Of a stretch of DNA of 64,000 nucleotides, positions 55,815-64,000 are shown piece after piece. Made by a program: the position numbers and the translations under genes. Under the pieces are notes generated by a model. That model made no database searches. It was not told the DNA's origin and was given only the letters and a program-made list of their open reading frames with translations. Source of the DNA: Erodium maritimum (taxonomy: Eukaryota > Streptophyta > Magnoliopsida > Geraniales > Geraniaceae); assembly GCA_963921825.1 (NCBI GenBank), contig OY997596.1:14017001-14081000 (forward strand), in the 5' to 3' direction. The first letter of the stretch is position 1; the number at the start of each line of letters is the position of its first letter.

Positions 55815-56523
55815 ATGGCAAATTCAGTGAACATTAATAGTTTGTCATTAAAAACCATTCTTGACAGGGTCAAGCTAAATGGGACAAACTATTTGGACTG
55901 GTACAGAATTTTGAGGATAGTCCTCAAGTCTGAACGCAAAGAATATGTCCTTGACAAGGCTGTCTCTAAGACCATATCAGAGTTACATGAAGTGTCATCA
56001 GCTGCTGAGAAGAATATCTCAGGGATCTGGGATCCAAGGATATTCTGATGGTCAACAAGGGAATTGGAAGTGGCAAGGGCTGGGCCCATGCGCACTTGGC
56101 AGGAAAGATGAGACACCTGAGAATGTCTGCTTCTACTGCCAACAGCCTGGTCATTGGAACCGGGATTACAGGAAGTTCACGGCTGATCTGAAGAAGGGCA
56201 GTGGGACTGCGCCTTCATCAAATAGCCTGGATGATCTGAAGAAGGGCAGTAGGACTGCGCCTTCATCAGGAAACCTGGATGATCTAAGGAAGGGCGGTGG
56301 GATCGTGCCTTCATTCGGTATTAACTCTATAGAGCTACATCTCTCTACTTCCAAAGATTCATGGGTATTAGATACCATGACTGAATCTCACACATGCACT
56401 AATATATGGTGGCTGAAAGTAGGAGAGATTTGGAAAGCACGAAATGGACCTCAGAGTTGTGGCAACTGCTGTAGGATCCATGAGTCTTGCTTTGCCAAGA
56501 GGCCTTGTCTTAGTATTGTATAA
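55815..56523 (+). pseudogene. Copia C gag and protease, deleted and frameshifted
   Basis: Gag begins MANSVNINSLSLKTILDRVK and NYLDWYRILRIVLKSERK, then ends early. A deletion joins it to the zinc knuckle in another frame, CFYCQQPGHWNRDY, where the last Cys is Tyr. Three 48-bp repeats follow (56185-56328, DLKKGSGTAPSS units), and then the protease site WVLDTMTESHTCTN, where the Gly of Asp-Thr-Gly is Met. Both centres are therefore altered. Confidence 0.85.
56185..56328 (+). repeat. Three 48-bp in-frame repeats between zinc knuckle and protease
   Basis: 16-codon units DLKKGSGTAPSSNSLD, DLKKGSRTAPSSGNLD and DLRKGGGIVPSFGINS. Being a multiple of three, the expansion kept the frame, so it probably arose while the protein was still made. 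Confidence 0.9.
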
Positions 56524-57680
56524 TGTATATTGCATACCTACTTTTAGTAGGAATATTATATCTGTATCCGTGTTTGACAAGGAAGGATATAATGTTAATA
56601 TTGGAAATGGAGTTTTCAATGTTCTATGCAATGATATGTTTTATACCAGTACTGACATGGTTGGAGGATTGTACATATTAGATATGGGTAACAATGCCTC
56701 AAGTTCTATATATTCCGTTAATACCAAGAGGTCTAAATCCAACGATTTAAACCTAACTCTGTTATGGTACTGTCATTTGGGTCGCATAAACAAGAAGCGC
56801 CTATCAACACTTCAGAAGTGCGGGCTTTCAGGTTCATTCGAATTCCATTCGATCGATAGGTGCAAGGTTTGTTTGATGGGCAAAATGACTAAAGTGCCCT
56901 TTATCGATCGCGATGAAAGGGCGGGTGAATTATTGGGGCTGATACACTCGAATGTGTGTAGACCAATAAGTTCACTTGCCAGGAGGGGTTTTAACTACTT
57001 TATCACATTTACTGATGATTACAGTAAATATGGTTATGTCTCTTCGGTGAGACATAAGTCTGAAGCTTTTGATAAATTCAAAGAGTTTAAGACTATAGTA
57101 GAAAACCAGCTCGACAAAGGTATTAAGGCACTTCGATTGGATCGAGGTGGAAAATACTTGACCACAGAGTTATTAGATCATCTAAAAGAGAATGGGATCC
57201 TTTTGGAATGGACTCCTCCTAGGTCACTGTAGTTGAAAGGTGTAGCCAAACGGAGAAATCGGACATTGTTAGACAATGGTCTGTTCCATGATTAGTTGGA
57301 CTGATCTCCCAATCTCTTTTAGGGGTTTTGCTCTAGAGACGACCGCATTCATAGTGAATCGGGCTTCGACGAATGGTGTGGAAGGGACACCATTTTAAAA
57401 ATGGTACGGGATGATGCCCGCTTTGTCCTTCCTAAAGATTTGTGGTTGCGAGGCTTATGTGAAACATTTGGTTTCGACTAAGCTCGAACCAAGATCTGAG
57501 ATATGCACCTTCGTGTGGTATCCCAAAGCAACAAGGGGATACTATTTCTACAATCCCAGTGAGAACATGGTGTTCGTCGCTTGGGGTGGGGTCTTTATGG
57601 AAAAGAAGTTTTGTTTCCAAAGACGTCATTGGGAGGACTGTGCATCTCGAAGAAATTCAGGATGGTACAGATCTGTCTAA
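56524..57680 (+). pseudogene. Copia C integrase, catalytic Asp lost and truncated
   Basis: The pre-integrase segment has YCHLGRINKKRLSTLQKCGL and CKVCLMGKM. The core reads HSNVCRPISSLARRGF, where the first catalytic Asp of the usual HSDVCGP is Asn, then FITFTDDYSKYGYV and LRLDRGGKYLT (second Asp kept). A stop follows WTPPRSL, before the catalytic Glu. A C-terminal piece (57411-57680) contains LSFLKICGCEAYVKH. Confidence 0.9.
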
Positions 57681-57768
57681 ACCAATTGGCAACCCAGTAG
57701 AAAGGAGCCAGAGATTGTCGTAGAGTAAGAACCAATTCCTGTTACAATTCCGGAAGGTCCAAGGCGAT

Positions 57769-58756
57769 TTGAAAGGATCAATCTTCCACCTCCAAGATAT
57801 GGTATCCGGAGGTGACAATGAAGTCATGGTGGATCACGATGATCCAGCCACCTTTCAGGAAGTCGTGGATGGGCCCAACTCCGAGTTATGGCTGGGAGCC
57901 ATGAGGGAGGAAATGCAATCCATGTCGGACAACCGAGTCTGGGAACCGGTTGATCCCATCAATGGTGTGAGGACCATAGGATGCAAATGGATCTTCAAGG
58001 TGAAGATGGACATGGACGGCAACCCTTTGACCTACAAAGCTCAACTGGTGGCGAAAGGTTATAGGCAGATCCAATGGATTGACTATGAGGAAACCTTCTC
58101 CTTAGTGGCTATGGTCAAAATCAATCCAAATTCTTCTTGACATAACTGCGTATCATAATTACGAGATATGGCAAGTGGATGTCAAAACCGCTTTCCTAAA
58201 TGGAAATTTGACTGAGTACGTTTGTATGTCTCGGCCCAAAGGTTTTGACGATCCGAAGAATAAAGGAAAGATTTATAAGTTGTTGAAATCCATTTATGGA
58301 TTGAAACGAACTTCTCGGAGTTGGATCCTTCGTTTTGATGAAGCTGTAATTGGATTTGGCTTAATCAAGAACGAGGATGAATCTTGCGTTTATAAGAAGG
58401 CTAGTGGGAGCAAGATTACCTTTCTGGTTCTCATTGAAAACGACATCCCAACCTTGCACGAGACTAAAGCTTGGTTGAGGAAGTGTTTTTCAATAAAGGA
58501 CTTAGGCGATGCTTCTTATATCTTAAGGATTAAGATATGTAGAGATCGCACCAAGAGGGTCTTGGATTTAAGTCAGGGAACCTATGTGAACAAGGCATTG
58601 AGTAGGTTCTTAATGCTCGATTCAAAGAAAGGACTCTTACCCACTAGTCATGGCATTCATCTCAGCAAGACTCAGTGTCCTAAGACACCTGATGAGCTGA
58701 AAAGGATGATGAGAATCCTATGCGCCTGGGGGCAGGATCGATCATATATGCCATGA
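57769..58756 (+). pseudogene. Copia C reverse transcriptase lacking the YVDD box
   Basis: The first frame holds WLGAMREEMQSMSDNRVWEP and GCKWIFKVKMDMDGNPLTYK. After a frameshift at about 58135 come MDVKTAFLNGNLTEYVCMSR and KLLKSIYGLKRTSRSW. The catalytic region reads FLVLIENDIPTLHE where relatives have FLVLYVDDILLIGNDIP, so about seven residues including both active-site Asp were lost in frame. This enzyme cannot have copied the element. Confidence 0.92.
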
Positions 58757-59330
58757 CATGTATGAGACCAGACGTCTCGTAAGCCTTATGTTGTACCAGT
58801 AGACATCATTCTAACCCGGGGGAAAGATGATGTTGAACTAGTCGTCGAAGGATGAGTAGACGCTAGTTTTCCAAGACAAATCCAGATGACTTTAGAAGTC
58901 AATCAGGATATGTGTTTACGCTGAATGGTAGAGCTTTAGCTGGGAAAGCGTAAAGCAAGATACCATTGCCGAATCTACGACAGAGGCCAAGTACATGGAT
59001 GCTGCAGAGGCAGCTAAGGAGGCTATGTGGATTTGGAAATTCATGGCAGGGCTGGGTGTAATTAAAAACCCATCCAGTCCGGTGAATCCATTTTGCGACA
59101 ACACAAGGGCCATTGCGCAAGCTAAAAGCCTAGATCGCATAACAAATCCAAACATGTACTGCGGCGTATCCACCTCATCAGATAAATACTGAACTGAGGT
59201 GAAGTGAAGATAACCGATATTGCAACAGATGATAACATAGCCAACCCTTTGACTAAGACAGTGTCACTGCCTGAACATGTTAGACATGTAAAGTCGATGG
59301 GGACATATTGGAGTTTAGATTGGAACTAGG
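58757..59330 (+). pseudogene. Copia C RNase H, broken
   Basis: Frames around 58950-59190 give DTIAESTTEAKYMDAAEAAK, EAMWIWKFMAGLGV and FCDNTRAIAQAKSL, the copia RNase H core, with stops before and after. The polypurine tract follows at about 59329-59343. Confidence 0.85.
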
Positions 59331-59343
59331 GCAAGTGGGAGAT

Positions 59344-61031
59344 TGTTAGTCTTAGTGCCCGTAGTTCAATCCTAAATGTCCAAATGTATATATCATCGTT
59401 AGCAATAAAATTAAAGCGGCTTTATATTACTTATGTGTTGGAGTAATATATCGATGTGTGCTCTGATCTATGCCCACCATGCGAATAGAACCATAGATCG
59501 AGATAGATCACACTCGATGGGTCCCTAGTCAACAAAGCTTCACTAGAAGCGACTAGTATGAAAGATGGCTCTTTATGGCTTACGTTCTGTTAGTCATTGG
59601 AATGGGATTCCGGAGTCTGATCATAGATATCATGTGGGACATGATATTGGACGACCCGCCCTGAATATGTGCCATAGATTAAGTCATGAACATATTCAGT
59701 GTTGTAGCTTGTCATGTATCCTTAGACCAAGGAGTCTTTGTGATCGCTATGTAGTCAACAACTGAGTTTGACCTGAGCCTAACGTTGTCCGTAACAGGGC
59801 TTCCATAACGGCCAGGATTGGCTTGGGGACGGGCTACATGAGTGACAAGAAAGACGGCTAAGGGATTTATCCCTCATACTAAGGTATGGGAAAGATATCG
59901 GTTCTCGGCCACTTGATCGAGAGTGACTGGAAGAATAGCATGGCCATGCACATGATACTGGGTATCATATCTTCAGTCATCTCACATATCAAGGAACGGT
60001 GATTGAGAATAATAAGGATGACGGCTCTATGCCTTATCTCAATCAGGATATCGGAGATAAAAGGATAATGACAGGGACGACGGAAAGGTTAGAATCGACA
60101 GGGTCGATTCGTTATGTAGTGTCAGGCAATACTAAAGTCTCGTTAGTTGCCACTTAAATAGGATCAAGTAAAATGGGATTTTACGTTGATCTATTGACAT
60201 GCATAAACCTAAGGGTCACACCGGAGGATGAAACTCATTGACACATTTATGGAGAATGGCCAAAAGGGAGTTGTCTCGGGACATGACCAAAACTGGGTTT
60301 TGGGTCATGTGCCCGTACGTGAATAGGACTTTACGGATCGAGACAAGGCTTGGAGTCTTGGGATTGATCGCGTCGGATAATGTTGGACATTTCCGGTATG
60401 GAAGGCTTGGAGGCGATGAGCGAATCACGGGACCTCGTTAGAAATGGCCACGGGCCATGTTCCAAGAGGCCCATGAAAGGCCCATGCAACCAAGGCCCAT
60501 AGAACTAATTAATCAAGTCTTGATTAATTAGTACTAAGTAAGCAAGACAAGGATTAAGGTGTTGGTGATTCACCACCTAACCCAATCTTGTCTTGCCATA
60601 CTTTGTCCTATTTACACCTTACTTGACACCATACTTGTCCCATGCCTTTAGTTGGACAAGTATGGGTTTTGTTATGTTTAAGTCATCTTTTTTCAACATA
60701 ACAAATACAAGACAAGAATAGGAAACACATTTTCTCTCCCTCTTCCATGGCCATTTCGGGTTTGGCTAGTTTCCTCCTCCATTTTTGTGTTCTTGAGTCC
60801 TCAAAGAGAAGAACTACGTGGCTTTGATTCCCATGTGGATACGTAGGCGTCTTGGAGACTCAAGCCAATCATTCGTTAACCGGTGTTCTTGTTTTGGTAA
60901 GAACTAGTGCTGAATTTTTCTCTTGTTAATCCATTCTTTGTTAGTTGTTTCATGGTTCTAATTGTCTCTTGGTTTTCATTGATTTTCCGCTGCGAGTTGG
61001 TTCATCTCCAACCTTACCTCGAGACCCAACA
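59344..61031 (+). repeat. 3' LTR of Copia C
   Basis: 1688 bp, same sequence as the 5' LTR in all stretches compared by eye. Followed by the CTTTT duplication. Confidence 0.97.
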
Positions 61032-61374
61032 CTTTTCACCATTTCTTCTCCTAAAGCTTCCTAACTTCATCATCTCCTCATCCTGAAGGTATGGATGCTC
61101 TTAACTTCTCATTTCATCCACTTTCTAGTTTGGGTTTTTGTGGGTTTTGGCTTGAACTTTAAGAACTAGCTTCCTTGGTTGTTGTTGGAGAAGAATTAGT
61201 GAAGTTTAGGTTGTTTTGTTTGTGTTGGTTGAAGTTTTTATGAAACCCATTGAGGGTGTTGAAGTTTGGAGGTTTTTGATGGTTATTTTGGAGTTGGGAG
61301 AAGCTGAAAACGGAGGTTTTGGTCTGATTTTCGTGGAATCCGAGTTGGGGAATAAAGGGGAAGGTTCTGGGCTG

Positions 61375-61650
61375 GTTCGGCACGGAATGGGACCCGGAAC
61401 GGGCCAGGTGCCGGCACGGCAGGCGGCATAGAACAAGCCAAGTACCGGCACGATACGCGGTGCGGAACGGTCCTGACTCCGGCACGGCACCTCACACGGT
61501 CCGTGTCTGGTTCCGGGCCGGTGCGTCGCGCGGTCCGTGTCTGGTACCGGGCCGGTCTGTGATGCGGTCAGTGTCTGGTTTCGGACCGGTCCGTGACACA
61601 TTCCAGATCGGATTCCGGGCCGGACGGTGATACGGGACGGGCCATATTCC
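61375..61650 (+). repeat. GC-rich word array in the Tekay-like LTR
   Basis: Repeats of GGTCCGTGTCTGGTTCCGGG and CCGGTCCGTGA-like words, about five copies, after CCGGCACGGCA-like words. Corrected for Copia C it lies about 880-1155 nt from the LTR start, the same place as the array at 20255-20440 in the solo LTR, but with different words. Confidence 0.85.
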
Positions 61651-62496
61651 GGGCCTAGGTTCCAGAACCGTAACCCTTCCTTTTTGAGTCTCATTCGATC
61701 CCAAGTTCATTCCTTTGGCTCTAGTCCTGTTCGTAGAGGATTGTTCTGTAATTTTAAGTGAAGACCGCTCCGTTTAGTTACTAATTTTATTATTGTTGTG
61801 ATCCAAGACCGTGAGACCGAGCTCGAAAGGAGACGAGGACTTGGACCCGTGAGAAGACGGAGATGACACTAGCCCGGACGTCAGCAGCAAGGAGTATTGT
61901 TCGTGGAAGACCTCGAGGTAGGGAAAGTACTAATTCCTCGTTTAATTTAAAGAACGCTTAGTATTCCTATAGGATAATAATAATCGGAAAGGTCCTAGTG
62001 TGCATATATGAATCACTAGAATAATTTCTTTTCAATTATTAATAACCGGACGTGTCTAGTATGCATGTAGGATGTGATTCGCTAGTTTAACTCGCTTTCA
62101 ATACTTGGGAATTGTCGTGCTGGTAGATGGCCGTGATGAGCCTTAGGTTTGTTTGTGTTTGCCTCACATGCCGTGTGTTCCTAGTATTTAGGATAAGATA
62201 AGAGTCTAATTAGACTAGATGATTTGATTGATTGAACTATGAATGCTTGAATGATTGTTTGATCGAATGCTTGGATGATCGACTGTTTGAATGTTTGAGT
62301 GTAATTGATTGTGTTAAATGGTATATGATCGGGTGAGTGATAGACCGATGGATCGCGATTGGTAAGTATGTCGGTAAGTGTAAAGTTACATTGATTCTTG
62401 TGGTGTGCATTGATAGAATTGTGATTTGCTAAGCTTTGGTTGTTCCATGATTGTTTAGTATGTTTTCTCTTGTGAGTCTTTAAGTCGAATTGTATG

Positions 62497-62735
62497 CCGG
62501 TATGGCAACCACACTGCGGTGTGGGGTAGTGCCTGTAAGGTACCTACACCGAGGGGAATACCGGTGTGGGGTAGTACCTAAGCCGATGACTTGTGATCCG
62601 GTATGGTACCTACACCGAGGGGAATACCGGTGTGGGGTAGTATCATAGTCGGGGAATTGTTTACCCTGCGGGGATGGTTATTCATGGTCCGGTATGGTAC
62701 CCACATCGAAGGGTAATCCGGTGTGGGGTAGTATC
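62497..62735 (+). repeat. Four hairpin-forming units in the LTR
   Basis: Units near 62497-62533, 62539-62578, 62605-62644 and 62696-62735. Typical fold: GGTAC + CTACACCG, loop AGGGGAATAC, CGGTGTGG + GGTA + GTACC. The last unit has CCACATCG paired with CGGTGTGG through a T-G pair. Confidence 0.85.
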
Positions 62736-63220
62736 ATAGCCGAGAGATTGTTCACCCTGCGGGGATGGTTACTTATTGCTTCACCCCGGGTGTATGCGTC
62801 CTGCGGGAGCATTCTCCGAAGGTTATCCTGTTTTACCCCGATGATCTATGGTCCTTTGGGGACACTTCCAGAGATCCCGATGTTATGTGTCCCTTTAGGG
62901 ATATTTCCGGTAGTCTGATGTATGTTTCTCCTCTGGATCGAGGGAAAATCCGACATGACACAAAGAGTATTGTGGATCGGAGTATCGTGGCATCATGTGC
63001 CACTGTGACCTTTAAATGTCTATCTTTAACTATTTGTCAAGAAGTACATCGTTGCCCATACTTTCTAGAATTTTTGCTATCTTCTTAAAGCGTTAAATAA
63101 CCGTTTTATTCCCTTTACTTTAGCGTCTCCTTGGTTCTTCATATTATTGGAACTCGAATGTAATTGTGAATTTCTAATTGTTAAACTTAAAGGTTGTCGT
63201 TCGTTAATTATTTTACCTAC

Positions 63221-63234
63221 TGAGCGTAAGCTCA
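63221..63234 (+). promoter_or_regulatory. GNRA-type hairpin TGAGC-GTAA-GCTCA
   Basis: A perfect 5-bp stem with GTAA loop, 294-307 nt before the LTR end. Same place and flanks (ACCTAC before, CCC after) as the GAAA hairpins of the other copies. Confidence 0.7.
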
Positions 63235-63528
63235 CCCTTGTTTGTTTATTCACTGTTTTGTATATGCTTGCTTGATGAGTAGTGGACTCGAGGCTCGGGA
63301 GCTTCTGTGGGTCCGGGTGATTTTATCATTAGAGACGTCTTTGGTCATAGTTTTGTTATGAACCTTATGCTTTAAAAGATTTATTGTGGAACTCATTTAC
63401 TCGAGATATCTTGATTGAAACTAAAACTTGGAGATTTATAATTGTTTGTTTCATCTTTATTGTTAAATTTATTTATTGTACTTAAGTCACGTCTCGAGTC
63501 CGGTCAGTACCGGATTTGGGGCGTGACA

Positions 63529-64000
63529 ATTTGCTATCAGAGGCTGGTTACATTTTGAAATTGTTTTCAAAACCTCGGACCGCACGTCAATTAGGTGGGT
63601 AGAGTTAGGTGGTCTAAGTCGTTGTACTCAGTGACGTAAGTCGGAATTATTCGATACATAGAGTTGGAACGACAAGAGTCTTGATTGTTTAAACGCCTTG
63701 TTTAAGGTTGGGACATTGGATGTTATGTTGTTTGCTTTGCTGAACTTGTATCGTATGCTCTATTTTCTATGCCTCAGTGATCTGGGATGCCGATGGTTGA
63801 GATCAAGGTTGGCCTAACGAGCGATGATCGAATTGTTATGAATTGGATGTTTGGTAATTCGTTTGCTAAGTGTGTTACCGCCTTGGTTGGCCGTCATTTA
63901 TTGGTGAAGTTGAAACGTTAACCTGAGTGGGTTGTTAAGCGAATAACGCCTGGAACCGAGTGGTACTTTCGATACTTTACAGCGATGTGTGCTTTTGCTG
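63529..64000 (+). mobile_element. Leader of the right-hand Tekay-like element
   Basis: A mutated tRNA-Met primer site (63531-63547), then a leader collinear with 46300-46760 of the left copy (CAAAACCTCGGACCG, GGTGGGTAGAGTTAGG, CGACAAGAGTCTTGATTGTT). Gag would start about 600 bases beyond the window. Confidence 0.8.

Larger units (their letters stand above)
52571..61031 (+). mobile_element. Copia C: recent Ty1/copia insertion with identical LTRs
   Basis: The LTRs at 52571-54258 and 59344-61031 are each 1688 bp. They show no difference in the stretches I compared, and every shared landmark keeps the same 6773-base offset. A perfect 5-bp target duplication CTTTT (52566-52570 and 61032-61036). 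Primer site TGGTATCAGAGC at 54260-54271; polypurine GGGCAAGTGGGAGAT before the 3' LTR. The interior has gag, protease, integrase, RT and RNase H pieces in copia order, all damaged. Confidence 0.97.
52030..63528 (+). mobile_element. Tekay-like 5' LTR split by Copia C
   Basis: It starts TGTAAGAACCGCCCCC at 52030 and ends GGGGCGTGACA at 63528. Without Copia C and one target-duplication copy it is 3033 bp. The right part has a GC-rich module (61375-61650), four hairpin units (62497-62735) and the GNRA hairpin (63221-63234). A mutated primer site TTGCTATCAGAGGCTGG follows at 63531. The element continues beyond the window. Confidence 0.85.

Overview
This window is nuclear DNA of a flowering plant, most likely a eudicot. 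The evidence is a plant-type pyruvate decarboxylase gene with GT-AG introns, Ty3/gypsy elements of Athila and chromovirus (Tekay/Del-like) type, Ty1/copia elements primed by initiator tRNA-Met, plant L1 LINEs, and Mutator-like inverted-repeat elements with 9-bp target duplications. No bacterial, organellar, tRNA, rRNA or CRISPR feature was seen. All of it was read by eye, so identities to named families come from motifs, not from searches.

Layout. 1-4575: remains of a Tekay-like element on the + strand (protease, integrase, chromodomain, 3' LTR). 4576-8429: Athila-like element on the - strand (pol fragment, protease, gag, PBS, LTR). 8430-10555: truncated Tekay-like LTR. 10560-15840: LINE pieces and a tandem repeat. 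15841-18095: unassigned, partly LTR-like. 18096-21480: solo Tekay-like LTR with a near-perfect target duplication. 21854-22281: small Mutator-like inverted-repeat element. 22309-31629: a copia element (- strand, called Copia B) holding a nested LINE (22879-25142) and a Mutator-like element (27850-30050), which itself holds another (29068-29451). 32501-33689: an ORF1-only LINE. 33788-43019: the one host gene, a pyruvate decarboxylase (PDC) pseudogene with a duplicated promoter, an ORF1-only LINE in intron 1 (35037-37080) and a copia element (Copia A, 37344-41693, itself hit by an 855-bp Mutator-like element) at the intron 2/exon 3 junction. 43496-49696: two truncated Tekay-like copies facing each other. 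49916-52029: small repeats, a LINE fragment and an LTR-like block. 52030-64000: LTR and leader of another Tekay-like element, its LTR split by a copia element with apparently identical 1688-bp LTRs (Copia C, 52571-61031).

What stands out. (1) The Tekay-like LTRs carry tandem arrays whose units fold into hairpins with compensatory changes between copies, plus a hairpin capped by a GNRA tetraloop (GAAA, GTAA or GCAA) about 280-310 nt before the LTR end in the four copies where the end is visible. This looks like a selected RNA structure in the element's 5' leader. (2) Every LINE copy here with recognisable ORF1 sequence runs from ORF1 straight into its 3' tail without ORF2, and three of them have target duplications, so they resemble 'half-LINEs' moved in trans. 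(3) Copia A kept one long open frame for gag-protease-integrase after an in-frame loss of reverse transcriptase and RNase H. Copia C has apparently identical LTRs but a disabled interior. Both suggest a population of elements mobilised by others. (4) The 3' LTR of Copia A abuts PDC exon 3 and ends in what reads as a splice acceptor that would keep the frame.

The PDC gene is the only host gene supported. Two internal nonsense codons make it a pseudogene in this assembly.
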